Shown piece by piece: positions 10,601 to 21,702 of a stretch of 64,000 nucleotides of DNA. Below the pieces are notes generated by a model. It saw only the letters and a list, made by a program, of their open reading frames with translations, was not told where the DNA came from and ran no database searches. Source of the stretch: Mesotaenium endlicherianum (Eukaryota; Streptophyta; Zygnematophyceae; Zygnematales; Mesotaeniaceae). A program made the position numbers and the translations under genes. Numbering within the stretch: the first letter of the stretch is position 1; every line of letters starts with the position of its first letter. Location: the NCBI GenBank assembly GCA_009602735.1, contig WELA01012669.1, positions 217,864 to 281,863 on the forward strand. Direction: 5' to 3'.

Positions 10601-13600
10601 AGAAGGGAGAACGTCAAAGCTCAAAGGGCAAGCCGCAGACATCGCCAACGGGGGAAGGACAGCTGGCGACTGCAGACGCCTGCCAGGTGGCAGCAGCAGG
10701 AGGACCGGCTGAGCACCAACAAATTGAACAGCTGGCCACTCTGGTTGGTGCAGGGCTGGGCAACCTTGGCCAACCAGGAGGAGAGGAGCCTCCCCAGATA
10801 GCATCTACCCCAGAAGAACCTGCTGCCGCCCTTCCCAATTCTGGGGGCGTAGGTACGACCTCCCCCAGCTCCAACCCCCCTGGGGAGGTAACTCCCCTAA
10901 AGGGGGCGGCAGAACCTTCTTCCCCCCAAATAGGACCTAAACCTCAGCGGGCCGGGCTCGAATGTTCGCCTCAGGCTGCGCCACCTGGCGCAATGTTGCC
11001 CTCCTTGCTGGCAGCGCTGAGTCCACAAGCTCTGGTGGAGTCTCCCGACCTGTCAGCAAAATGGCTCAGGACGTTGAGCGAGCTTGCCTCCGCTGTCGGT
11101 CGCTCCCCACCCCCCCTGCCTAGAGAGCGCGGGTGGGCTGCGGAGGGCGACGATTTCCCAGGTATAGCCCCAGCACTGCCAAGTGGCAGCCTCCCTGCCG
11201 TCAAATTTGCCCCATCACCTTCCCGAAAGCGGGGGCAACATCCCACCGAGCCCATAGAACGATCACGGCTGTCTCACATGCACGGTAGTGGAACTCCAGA
11301 CAGCAACACTCAGAATAACGACAGGCAGACCAAGTCTGCTCGGAATAAGGCACAGAAGTTGAACCCGCAGGACAGGGCCGCCTCAGAGGGACAAGTGGAG
11401 ACTGCTGGCGAAGGAGGACACCTGTCGGGCTCAGGCGCCCGGCCCGTGCGCGCGACAAGAGCCGCGAGTCGCAGGTCGAGGAAGCCGGCGGCAAAGCGCG
11501 ATGTGTCAGCAGAGAGAAGGCGCCAGCAAGGTGGGCGGGGAGAGAGGCCTAGAAGTGGACGAGCAGAGAGGGGGGCGAATAAGAAAGGAGAAGGCGTCAA
11601 AGAAGACAGAGGTGGAGGAGGAGGGGGAGCGGGGAAGGTGGCTGCGGGGGCCCGAGGGAAATTGGGGGATGGCAGAGCGGGCGGGGTCCCCGTCTGGGAA
11701 ACGCTTTCTCAGTCCTTATCGTACTCTCCCTCTCAGGAAGAGTACACCCCCCCGCCAGAGCTCCTCGCCCACGCGACAGGTGTCGCGACGTCGTCGCAGC
11801 AGCGCCGCCCGCCTCCCTCTGCTTCTCCTCTCGGCCGCGGACAGCGTGCTCCTCCTCCTCCTCTTCCTCCTTCTCCCCCTCCTGCTCCTCTTGCTTCTCC
11901 GGCTCCTGCTGGTCCTGCTCCCCCTACTCCCACTCCTGCTCCCCCTGCTCCCGCTGCTCCTGCTGCTCCAGCTGCTGCTCCTCTTGCTCCTCTTGCTCCT
12001 CTTGCTCCTCCTGCAGAGCATGCTTCTTCTCCTGCGCCTCCTGCTTCTGCTCCTCCTCCTCATGCTTCTCCTGCTCCTCCTGCTCCTCCTGCTCTTCCTG
12101 CCCCTTTGCATCCCTACGTTTCCCAGCAGCAGCGGGGTCTGGACCTACTTGCTGTGAAGAGCACACCCTCTCCTAAGCTCAGCTCAGATGTTCGCGATTC
12201 ACACCGTCAGTGGGGGCCGCTCCCGCTTTCAAGCCAGGGCACGCTCTCCCCGCGGATCAAAAAAAGAGCAAAGGGCTCCTCCCAGTGCCCGGTAGCGTCG
12301 TCGCCAGCTGGCCGCCGGAAGACTGGCTGGGCGGGTGGGGCGTCGCCTGGAGGCGAGGCGGCAGCAGGTGTCACGCCGCTGCGGTGTCGGGTGGCGCAGC
12401 TGCCTCTGCTCCAGGCCGTGCGGCTTCTGGGAAACAGCAGCTCTCCTTCAGGCTCAAGCCTGAGCAACAGGGCTGAGGGGGAAGCAGGAGGAGAAGATTG
12501 CACGCCTGCTGCTGACACAGGCACAGGCGTAGGCACAGGCACGCCTTCCGAGGAAAGAGCTGGGAAGCTTCCTGGCGCTGCCCCAGCAGCCGCAGACCAG
12601 GACGGCGGCGTGCAGTTGGGGGCGCTCCTGCTTGCAGGGATGGGGGCAGGAGGGAGTACGACGCTGTGTGAACGACAGGTGGCAGTAGGTGGGGAGCGTT
12701 TGCGCCAGCCTTCTCTAGGTAAGGAAAGGCCAGGTTTGGGCGGCCTTGGAGGGTGGGGCCAGCGTCGGCGCAGGTCCGGAAGGGCTAGGTCCGGGCGAGG
12801 CACCTCCGATGCAGCCCGTGCAGGTACAGGTGGAGCAGGCGCCGGCTGTACAGCTGGCGGGGGCTCGCCTGGTACAGCTGGCGAGGACAACGCAGGGACC
12901 GCCAGCATGGACGAAGAGGGGCAGGGCAGGGGCTGCCAGCACACAGGTGGCGTCAACCACGGACGTTCTGTGGGGCTCTTACGGGAAGGAGAGGCTTGTT
13001 GCTCTCGCGATGCGTGGGAGAGAAAGCAGGAGGGACACGCACAGGCCGGGGGTGCTGCTGCGGCTGCCGGGTTAGGGTTAACGCTTGGAAATAGGGTTCC
13101 TGCGGGGATCAAAGACGCGGAGACTGAGGGTGAAGGGGCTCCAGCAGCAGCTGCGGTGGGGCTAGGTTTGAGGCGCGGGGTCTTGGTGGGAGTAGAGAAT
13201 GCAGAGACTGAGGGGGAAGGTGCTGCAGCAGTCGTGCCAGAGCTGGAGTTGGGGGTTGGAATGTCAGTGGGAATAGAAGATGCAGAGACTCAGGTTCTCC
13301 CAGAAAGTTCCCCCGCAGCTCACGATGACAGCTGGCACCTCGTCGCCGACGCGCAGGGACAGGGGGAAGCGGCGATTGTCGGCACTGGAGGGGCGCCAAG
13401 TGTCACGAGGACGGAGGCGGCGCCTCCTCTTGAGGAGGCTGGCCTGGCCCAGGCTGAAGAGGACGAAGCTGTCGACGAGATTGAAGAAGACCAAGAGGGC
13501 TGTGCGGTGCCGGTCAAGGAGGCCAATGAAGGGAGACCAGGGAAAGTCAACGAGGTCAAAGGGGTGGTCAACGGGGTCAAAGGGGTGGTCAAAGAGGTCA

Positions 13601-16600
13601 AAGAGGCAGGCGATGACGGGGATTCATGTTGGGATAGAATGAGAGCTCCTGCAGAGGACCTGGGGGTGGCAGTAGGTGCGCCATGTGGCAAGAGGTCACC
13701 GTCGCCAGCTGGACAGAGTAAGCCGAGCATACCTACAGCCATTTGCAGGCCGCCAGCTGTTTCAGAAGATGCCGAGACTGAGAGCCCCCCGGACAGCTGT
13801 CCTTTCACACCAAATTCCCTGGGCGGCATGGTTGATGCTGCCACTGGTGGTAGCCACCCACACAGTTTGCCGGCGGCCAATTACGGGGCTAGCCCGCGTG
13901 TGCCAGATGACCTCGGGGCCCATGCAGAACGAGGGGGTGACATGTGTCCACGTGCCTCGCCTGAAAAGTCTCGCTCGAGCATCTTTGACCAGCTGGGCCG
14001 CGCGGCGGCAGCAGGCATGCGAACGCGCCTGGTGGCAGTTGCGCCTCTGAGAGACCAGGAGACAGGGTTCGAGCAAAGCCGGCATCAGTCGCAGGAAAGG
14101 CCGGGCGGCGAACAGCATGGCACGACAGATGGAAAACGGCGGAGCACGACAGGTGGCCGCCAGCAATTCGGCCCTCTACCCCTCAAGCTCTCAAGGGGGG
14201 TGGGGTCTGCACCAGATCAGGATTGGGAGCTAGAGGGCAAGATGCAGATCCTTCCTTTGACCAGATTTGCCCAATCTGCAGCACAAGCCACGTCGGCGGT
14301 GGACAGCCAGGGGGGGACCGCGCAGGCGGGGGACACGCCTCCTGAAAGCCCCCAAGCGGGAGAACAGTATGCTGACGTGGCAGATTCCCAGGACTCCAAA
14401 GACTCTCCCCTACCTCCCCCAAGGCCTCCTCCCCACGCTCCCTGCCCGCCTTTTGTCGTCCCCCCACGCTCACCGTCCCCTGGGAGCTCGTACCCGCCCT
14501 ACAGCTGTCCTCGCGTAGCCGAAGAAAAGGTTCGCAGGAGTAGCAGCAGCCCCTTACATGATTTGGCATCCTTGCCGCCCGGCCAAGGTCGCAAGGGTGT
14601 GGCCAATCCGGTCACTGCTCCACATGTGTCTGAAACACATAGTGAAGCGCCACATCTGCAGCATCTTGCTGAGGCTCCGCGTGGCAGCAGGGCTGGCTCT
14701 CAAGGGCCTCAGCCCCGCCACGCGGCTGGGGAGTATCCAGCGGAAGCTGACGTGGCAACGGTGGCGGAAGAGGAGTGCGAGCTACCTCCACCTGGCGTGG
14801 CACCAGTCTCTCAGCTTGCAACAGCTGGCACTCCTGCACATCGAGTGGTCGTGACGCCGCTGCCGCCCTCATCATTGGCAGCAGCAGCTGCCACCTGTCA
14901 AGCCGAGCTTGGCAGCAGCGACACCCGCAGAGAGGACAGCTGTCATCCAGCCACTTTGCTAGCCGAGAGCGATGGGGAAGACAACCGTCGCCGGCCGGCA
15001 CCAGAGGCCATTCTGGAGGAGGCCAAAGCGGCCCTCAGCCCTGCTGGCGTACAGGTCGCAGCACCAGAGGCACAGATGGAGCTTATTCAAGGGCTGCCCT
15101 TGCCCCCCAAAGCATTCTTGCCTGTGGCTTGCCTGCGGCACCCCCTCCCTGTGATAGCCCTGCACCTCTTGGAGCGGGTGGGGCAGATTCGGCTCGGGGT
15201 CCTCCTAGGGGGGACTGACAAGGGGCCCCCCGGGAGCCCTCAGGCCCGCCACTTCCTGGTGTACGACGCGGTGCCACCTGGCAGCTTGCCACTTGGCGGC
15301 ATGCCACTGCCACCTGGCAGCACGCCACCGGGTGGCTCGGCGCCATTGCCTTGTGACAATAAGGCTGCAGCAGAATCCAGCGGCTGGGAGTGCACCATGC
15401 ATGCCTCACTGGCGATGGAGGTGACACATGGCGCCGAGTGCGCGCCCCCTGAGAAGGTGCCCGTGTGCTCCCCTGGCCGCTGGCTACCCCCACTCCATCC
15501 CTGCTTGCTTGCTGGCCGGCTGCTCGTCCTCCAGATCTTTGTGGCATGCATACTGGAGAACATCAGCAGCGTCCTCGTCTCGTCTTCATCTTCCGGTCTG
15601 GAACCTTGCCATGAGAAAATCTAGGGCTTGGATACTATGCTGGAACCGTTGAATGCTGCTGCAAGTACGTTGAAGCACACACAATGGTTGTGATTTGACA
15701 TAAACAGATCATCGCGTACATAATTCTAGCATGTGTAGCATGTGTGTGCTTGCGTATACAATTATTTGTCGGTGTGTCCTTACAAACCTTTCCTTGTATT
15801 GCCGGCTCTGGCTGAGACAGGTGGCTCTGGAGCAGGCAGGAATGGCTTTTGCGCCAGCTGGCGACCAAGTGATACATGTCAGCAGCTTCACCGCCGCTTC
15901 TCCAAGGTGGGCTCCTGACACGCCACCTGGCACCTTCTGATACCATGTGGCATCTTGTGGCACCACCTGGCGCCTTAGACACCACCCAGGCTGCACACCC
16001 AGGCAGCAGATTAGAACTTGGGGGAGGGAGTGACTGACAAGAAGCGACCATGAAAGGAGTGATGACTATGCAAGAACATCAAGAAAATAGATATGCTTAT
16101 CGGAAATAGATAATTTTATCAGAAAATAGATAAATTCTGATGTGATGTAATTTGAAATCATGTAATCGGATACGGTTGGCAGACCCTCGGGAGCACGCAA
16201 GGAGCCCGCCATCCTCGTGCACCACCTGGCTGAGCAGGGTGCTGACACGCGGCTGGCCAGCCACGCGCGCATGTGCTGCGTCCTGGTGACGGCACCTGGC
16301 GTGCTCGTAGCAGCCGGCGAAGGAGGTCACGCCCAGTGCTGGCAGATGGGCCCCAGCTGGCGGTGAGGGTGCTTGCTGCTGCCCTTCTGACCCGCTTGCC
16401 ACGACACGTGTTGATATTCATGAGCAATCTCAAGCACAGTTGTGAAGTCCGGGCGCTCAATCTGCAGACTGTTGTTGAATAATCTAGAGAGTCTCAAGAG
16501 GGACGTGCCCTTGTATGCGCGTGTGCGTGTATGTTTGCTCGCGTGTTTGCGTGTGTGTGCGCATATGTGTGTGTGTGTGCGTGTGTGCGTGTGTGCGCGT

Positions 16601-18961
16601 GGAACCCGTACACATATGGACGCCTCCGAATTTGTGTGAGAGCGTCTATGCACAGGCATGTCTTTCTTAGATCATTGCTTGCGCGTGTGTGTGCGTGGTT
16701 CAGCATGCACGCTCGCTTGTGTCAGTGTGTAGCCAGTCATGTCCCCTTTCTCTTCCTGGCATGCGGGTGTTTACATGCACGCATGCGCGCGCGCGTGCGG
16801 TGGTAAGTGTGTGTGTGTGTGGCGGAAGCATTCCATCCTTAAGTGACTCACTGTATACTGCAACAGCTGCTGTCATGAACGACGATAGCGACGATGGCGA
16901 AAAGTCATCCGCTGCGTGAGGCTCCCGTGGCCCCCCCAGGGAGCGTCCGCATGTGCGATGCCTCGCATGCTCGTGTCATCAGCAGACACATGCGTCTTTG
17001 ATCGTCCGCGTTACGAAATCGTGTGGTGGTCAGCTTGTTCTCACCATATGTGCACATCACGCAGCTTGAAGGCTGGAGATTGAATCTGAAAGCGTTGGGG
17101 AGAGGTTGGAGAAACGGAGACTCTGGTGGACTTATCTGCGGCCGTTGGGGGGGTAGGGGCGACAGCTGCCAAGAGCAGTAGTTAAGTGTTGCATCTAAAA
17201 GTGTGTGGACATATGTGATCCTGTTTGATACGTACTGAAGAGTCCGTCCTTTGATCATACGTGCAGGTCTGCTGAGGCCACCTGGCAGCTTCCCAGAGCA
17301 TCGTACAGGGGGGTGTGCTTCCACCGGGTGGCTAAGCTCGCGGTTGTTCCCGGGCAGGAAAATTTTCTGGTGGGCAGCTCCTACGGGGGCTCCTTCGCTG
17401 TCTGGTGAGCTCCCGCCCGCATCTGCGCCCCACGTGCTGTGCTCACTCCATGAGAGTTCTCCATGGCAGTGTCGCTTCTTGTCACCGTTGAAACTTGAAC
17501 TCTCATTCACTTGCGAACGGACGGGACACAGTCGTGGAGATTGGAACTTGGAGTACACGGGTCCAAGAATTCAAGCAATGACAACTGATTATGAAGCATT
17601 CACGAGTAATGACGAGAATTAACGTGCGGTCTGTCTTCCGCAGGGACCTCCGACGGCGAACGCTGCTCTCCTCCTGCCACGCGCTCCATCACTTCATCTC
17701 CTCCTTCTCCGTCCTCCCCACCCGCGCGCCGGCCGACAACGCCAGCAGGTCGGCCAATCACAGGGCCCCAGCTCCGTCCCAGGCCAAGAGCTCACGAGGG
17801 CCTGTCGCCGAGCGACAGCTGGCATTTCCAGGGCCAGGTGGCGGAGGAGGAGAGGGAGATGCTGCTAATCAAGGTGCTGCTGGACCGGAGGCCGCCAAAT
17901 TTGGCCCACACGCGGCGCTGGGTGCTGATGTCACCCCTCTTGCTGGCACCAGTGCGCGTGCTGACGGCGGTGCTGATGTGATCACTGACATCACTTCATG
18001 CGCTGATGTCATCAATGATGTCGGTTTTAGGGCCAGGGGTGGGCACTGCAATTCTGATAAGGACAATAAGGCTGATGTCGAGGACCGCAGCTCGGTGCAG
18101 AAGCCAAGCCCTAACATACAGGACAAGTGTCCTCACGACGAGAGTGGCGCGGACAAAGGGCCCAGCGATGCGACACCTGGCGCCATCCTGATCCTTGTCG
18201 TGACCAGGCCGCGCGGGGCAGCGCCAGCCGGCGGGAGCATCGCCGGAGCGATGACACTCGGCAAGCCTGCTGCGTCGTGCGTGGGAGCGACAGCGGCAGC
18301 AGCTGCAGCAGTGGCAGCAGCAGCAGCAGCACCACCACCACCAGCAGCAGCAGCAGCAGCAGGTGTTGGTGGTGCTGGCGGTGACGGTGTTGGCAGCGGT
18401 GGCGGTGAAGGAGACGATAAGAGGGGCAGCGGTGGCAGCCCAGGAGTAGGTACCGCTGGCACAGTAGGTGCAGGTGCAAGAGAAGGTGTAGGTCCTGGCG
18501 GAGGTGCCTCTGGGACAGGTGTAGCTGGCGCAGGGGCTCCTGGTGTTGGCCTGGAGGCAGGAGGTACAGCTGGCGCCCTCACGGCGGCTGAAGCAGCAGG
18601 AGGCAAGGACGGTAGCGGGGGCATGTGCCGAGGAGGAGGAGGAGGAGGTGGAGGGGAAGGAGGAGAGCAGGGTGGAGAAGCTGGCGCTGGCAGTGGTAGG
18701 GATGGTGGTGGTATGACGTGCCCTTCAAGCTGGCAAGGCGCAGCAGCAGCTGGTGTGGAAGAAACGCCAAGAAGGGCCGCAACTATGGGTGACAGGGGCG
18801 GGGCGGGCGGCGTCCCCCCAGCGAGCAACAGGACGCCAGCTGTCGAGGGGGTGGCAGAAGTGGGAGAGTGCAGGGCGGCGTGGATGTCCGGCTCGCGCCT
18901 TGCCTTTGGCTCGTCGCTGTCTCACAGGTGCCCTCAAGATCCCCTCCCCCCCCTCCGCTGG

Positions 18962-19027
<66 letters not shown>

Positions 19028-20409
19028 ATTTGTGTGTGCGTGTGTGTGTGTGTGTCTGTGTGTGCATATGCGTGTGTATGTGCGTGTGAGTGTACATGCG
19101 CGTGAGCGCCTGTGCGCGGTTGGGTGAGGGCGTGTCTGTGTGTATGCTGAGGCTGGAGTGAAGGAGTGGACGTTTCATACAAGGTGCACAACATGTGTCG
19201 CCCTCCTGCAGCATATCCTATCGCTTGCTTCCAGGCTTTACCGCATCCCTTATCCTTTTTTCTTCTCTATCTTCTTTTTGCAGCATAAGCATAGTAGTGG
19301 CAGCTGGCGGCGGTCCGGGGGACAGCAGCGCCGATTTCAGCCTCAGCTTTGGAGGCACCGCAGATGGACACGTGTTGGTCTGGGACGCGCTGTCAGGACG
19401 CACGCTCGCGGAGATAAACCATCTGGCAGGTGAGACATGGCAGCGCGCCAGCACAGAGGGCATCCGTTGTTCTTTTTCTTTGAATTTGGGGTTGCAGCTC
19501 TGTACGGTTTGAACTCATCATCAGAGCCTCTGGCAGTTGAGGTTTGGTGTGATGATGCGGAGGGCGAAGGGTGGACAGTGGTTTTTACTGCCAAGTGTGC
19601 TCCTCTCAGTAGACACACACACACACACACATATATACCACACATATACACCACACATTACAGACACACACGCACACATATACACACACAACACTCCACA
19701 GACACACACACACACACATACACACACAGCACAGCACAGCACACACACGCACGCATGCACGTGTAAGCACTTGCAAATGTGGGAGAGTGGGGAAGTATTG
19801 TCAAGGAAGGCCCATGCACACATCAGCAGTTTTGAACAAACACCAGGTCTGCTTGTATGTCGCACTCTTCCTATTTCCTGCCTGTCATCCATAGGGGAGG
19901 CTTCTTCTTGGCAGTTTTCATGGGGCCCACATCCCCACGCACGCGCACATGAGCTCGGGGACTGTGGTGGAGGGTAAGGCAGGGAGGTGCTTGCTGAATC
20001 TAATGTGTATCACGATTTCCTGTGCGCGTGTTGCATGCGTGCGTGGTGGGTGCGTGTGTGCGTGCCCACGCATTTCAAGTGTCCTTGCATGTAGACAATT
20101 TTATTTGCGCCGCAGCACTTGTTTCCTCGACACCTTACTGTCCAGTCTGGAGTTTGACTTAAGTATTTCAAAATATGAAAGCCTTTCCTCAAAAATCTTG
20201 AAAAAAAATGCTCTACTCTAAACTCATAATGATGTGCCACGGCCAAAATTTCCGCACTAAACCCTGCTGCTGCGGACATGTCGCCGCCGGCCAATCTCAT
20301 CTCGTGTGCAGGTAAGCCCGTGGCATGTGTGGCGGCGCACTCCTCTCCCTCCCTTACAGCCATGGCTGCCGCCAACGCCGACGGCAAGGTTTTTCTCTAC
20401 AAGCAATAG
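6160..20409 (+). CDS. Very large WD40 beta-propeller protein with a low-complexity N-terminal region (PALB2-like architecture, tentative)
   Basis: Eight exons are visible: 6160-7601, 8295-15456, 15821-15906, 16183-16362, 17267-17404, 17644-18927, 19284-19429 and 20312-20409 (stop TAG). All introns are GT-AG. Splice phases agree at every junction, and exons 3-8 total 1932 nt, exactly 644 codons. Removing the assembly duplication in exon 2 gives about 3,270-3,290 residues. Roughly the last 700 residues hold blade-like strands ending in GGSFAVWD, DGHVLVWD and the terminal GKVFLYKQ. Everything before is rich in G, A, P and E and probably disordered. A long disordered N-terminus with a short-looped propeller at the extreme C-terminus is the layout of PALB2, which links BRCA2 to repair sites. 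That identity rests on architecture and a similar terminal strand only. The 5' end is not resolved: the first in-frame ATG is at 6258, but an upstream exon is likely. Confidence 0.75.
8295..15456 (+). CDS. WD40 gene, giant second exon
   Basis: The acceptor CATGTGCAG precedes 8295, and the frame (VALRQLDINTADR) continues from exon 1 in phase. Two overlapping open frames, ending at 10412 and at 15624, become one once the 736 bp of duplicated assembly sequence around 10274 is removed. About 2,140 codons remain, an exceptionally long exon. Composition goes from Gly/Ala-rich, through basic, to a Pro/Ala/Leu tract near 11830-12115, then acidic repeats near 13.1-13.6 kb. The last about 130 codons (from about 15048) look like the first propeller strands, including RHFLVYDA. 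The donor AAG|GTGCCC after 15456 is chosen because it is in the phase that exon 3 needs; the frame itself stays open to 15624. Confidence 0.65.
9539..11009. repeat. 735-bp exact tandem duplication around a single N (assembly artefact)
   Basis: Bases 9539-10273 and 10275-11009 appear identical by eye and are separated only by the N at 10274. The offset of 736 would shift the reading frame. Deleting one copy and the N joins two overlapping open frames into one continuous exon. This is what an unmerged overlap between neighbouring contigs produces. Confidence 0.9.
11826..12117 (+). repeat. (CTCCTG)n-like coding microsatellite, Pro/Ala/Leu tract
   Basis: Pyrimidine-rich CTCCTG and GCTCCT repeats within the giant exon. 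In the gene frame they encode P, A and PAP runs. The opposite-strand and +1-frame open frames here (poly-Leu, poly-Arg/Ser) are shadows of the same repeat. Confidence 0.8.
13090..13295 (+). repeat. Three tandem in-frame repeats (GI/V-x-D/N-AETEGEG)
   Basis: Within the giant exon, three diverged units of about 27-28 codons follow one another. Their shared cores read GIKDAETEGEG, GVENAETEGEG and GIEDAETQ. Units are acidic at the start and Ala/Leu/Val-rich at the end. Frame is preserved, so the expansion happened within a coding sequence. Confidence 0.7.
13546..13607 (+). repeat. 21-bp in-frame tandem repeat (VN-x-VKGV)
   Basis: Three consecutive 21-bp units encode VNEVKGV, VNGVKGV and VKEVKEA. 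They form a short amphipathic Val/Lys stretch inside the low-complexity exon. Confidence 0.75.
15821..15906 (+). CDS. WD40 gene, exon 3
   Basis: The acceptor GCTGAGACAG precedes 15821 and the donor AG|GTGGGC follows 15906. The product reads VALEQAGMAFAPAGDQVIHV, a typical strand-turn-strand of a propeller blade. It starts in phase 0 and leaves two bases that exon 4 completes as Arg. Confidence 0.75.
16183..16362 (+). CDS. WD40 gene, exon 4
   Basis: The acceptor TTGGCAG precedes 16183 and the donor CG|GTGAGG follows 16362. The product contains AILVHHLAEQG and then a clear blade end, VLVAAGEGGHAQCWQM. Phase matches both neighbours. Confidence 0.8.
16505..16615. repeat. (GT)n-rich intronic tract
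   Basis: GT/GC alternation in the intron between exons 4 and 5. Open frames across it are low-complexity artefacts. Confidence 0.8.
17267..17404 (+). CDS. WD40 gene, exon 5
   Basis: The acceptor CGTGCAG precedes 17267 and the donor TG|GTGAGC follows 17404. The product contains VCFHRVAKLAVVPGQENFLV followed by a serine-rich turn and GGSFAVW. This is a well-formed WD40-like blade, with the Trp codon split by the intron. Confidence 0.85.
17644..18927 (+). CDS. WD40 gene, exon 6 with a giant loop insertion
   Basis: The exon completes the split Trp (W|DLRRRTLLSSCHALHHF), the usual strand after a blade-ending W-D. Instead of the next strand there are about 390 residues of low-complexity loop: a mixed segment, then poly-Ala/Pro (18291-18362) and long Gly-rich runs. 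Propeller sequence resumes at SRLAFGSSLSH. The donor CACAG|GTGCCC after 18927 is in the phase exon 7 requires. The insertion thus lies inside one blade. I infer it is a disordered surface loop. Confidence 0.75.
18964..19100. repeat. (CT)n-(GT)n intronic microsatellite
   Basis: About 25 perfect CT units pass directly into a long GT-rich tract, just downstream of the exon 6 donor. Confidence 0.9.
19284..19429 (+). CDS. WD40 gene, exon 7
   Basis: A strong pyrimidine tract and TTTTTGCAG precede 19284; the donor CAG|GTGAGA follows 19429. The product reads ISIVVAAGGG, then FSLSFGGTADGHVLVWDALS, then GRTLAEINHLA. DGHVLVWD is the clearest WD40 signature in the gene. Confidence 0.88.
19613..19757. 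repeat. (CA)n intronic microsatellite
   Basis: CA repeat with TA and GA interruptions in the last intron of the WD40 gene. Confidence 0.85.
20312..20409 (+). CDS. WD40 gene, last exon
   Basis: The acceptor TGTGCAG precedes 20312. The product is GKPVACVAAHSSPSLTAMAA followed by NADGKVFLYKQ and stop TAG (20407-20409). The final strand ends the protein, so the propeller is closed by the extreme C-terminus. The exon starts with the two bases that complete the Gly codon begun in exon 7. Confidence 0.88.
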
Positions 20410-21702
20410 CAGCAGCAGTGCTCTTTTGTCGTCACGTTTGTGAGCACGAGGATGCGCCGCCATAATCTACGTGGCGGCCTCAGCAGAGTCCCAGGGCTGC
20501 ACCTCAATTGCAATACATGCAGGCTGTAAGCTCAAGGGTTGAGAGTGTCGACGGCTGAAAAGGAGGAGTGCGCAGTAGGCTTGCTGCAATTTGGTAGCAG
20601 AGTTGCATTTTGCAGCAGCAATAGCAACGGTGCATGTGTTGTACGGTATGCCACCTCGGGCACTAATCAGGTCGGCAGTCGAGGACTAGCTACTGGCCTA
20701 TCAAACGCGTGATGCCCACTTTCTATGGGCAAGGTCAAGCTCGCCGGCAAAGAAGGTGGCGATTGCCTTCTTGTCAGAAGATCGATACTCAAGTTTCGAC
20801 ACAGGCACTCCAGCACCTGAGATTTCCGTGAGAGAGAGCCAGAGGAAACTCATCACAGCACAGGCTTACGCAATTTTATGGGAGTTATATGCGGTGTATA
20901 GCTTGATATAGTTGGGTGTACAGATAGTTCTAGTTTGGATCAGGTTGGTGTGTGAAGGTTGAGAATGATAAAGGGCTTAAATAGAAACTGTATAGCTGTG
21001 CGTTGAGATTGGCAGATTGAGAAGCAAGGTGCCGCTCGTTTTCTATTTTGCACTTGGGCTAATTGCCCTTTCTTTGATGTCTTGTTTTCAATGCAACGCT
21101 TGCATGTGCAAATGCTCCCTGAGGTCGATTGGCTCTTATATTTGGCTGCAATCTATTTTTTCTTGTAAATGTATCATGATGTAAATTAAGACCAATTGAA
21201 AATATCTGATTATATCTGAAGACGTTCAAATCGGAAGATCCTAGTTATGAAATACGTCTGTACAGCCCTTTTGTGTCGTAGATACGATTTGGTATACTTC
21301 GTACGTCTGTCCGGCTGGGTACGCATTTAAATTAACAACACTCTTTTCGGTTTTTTTTAAAATTGTGTCGGTTTAATTATCGCACACGTTTTTTGTAAAT
21401 TTGGACATCCACGTAAGTCTGGCGCACATATGAACCCCTTGCGCCAGTGCACACATCGACGGGGAGGCACTTTGTGGAGTCTCGAAAGTTGCCGTCTGAA
21501 ACAGGGTGGATGAAAGTTTTAACCTCTTCCTCACCTGCCCTCGATCTGCCCTCACGCTTCGCATTTATTTGCAGCTGCAACATGTATCTTCTTGTCTGCG
21601 CCTCCAACTATTTTGCCAGTTTCTTGAAGCTGGCTTATTAACGTAGTACCATGAAAACATAGACCCCCCTTTGTATCCTTTTGCCTTACTTCTATCTGTT
21701 TC
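20410..21702. other. No supported gene
   Basis: The 3' flank of the WD40 gene. I see no domain-like open frame. Composition becomes more AT-rich after about 21.0 kb. Confidence 0.5.

Noticed and set aside
11501-12157. Plus-strand +1-frame ORF with a very long poly-Leu segment that looks like membrane helices
   Set aside because: It comes from the (CTCCTG)n repeat read in the wrong frame; the true frame is part of the giant exon.
12207-13112. 301-codon minus-strand open frame opposite the giant exon
   Set aside because: Pro/Ala/Ser-rich mirror of the plus-strand low-complexity frame, with no splice or domain support.
18964-19140. Open frames encoding Ser-Leu and Val-Cys repeats
   Set aside because: Translations of the intronic (CT)n-(GT)n microsatellite.
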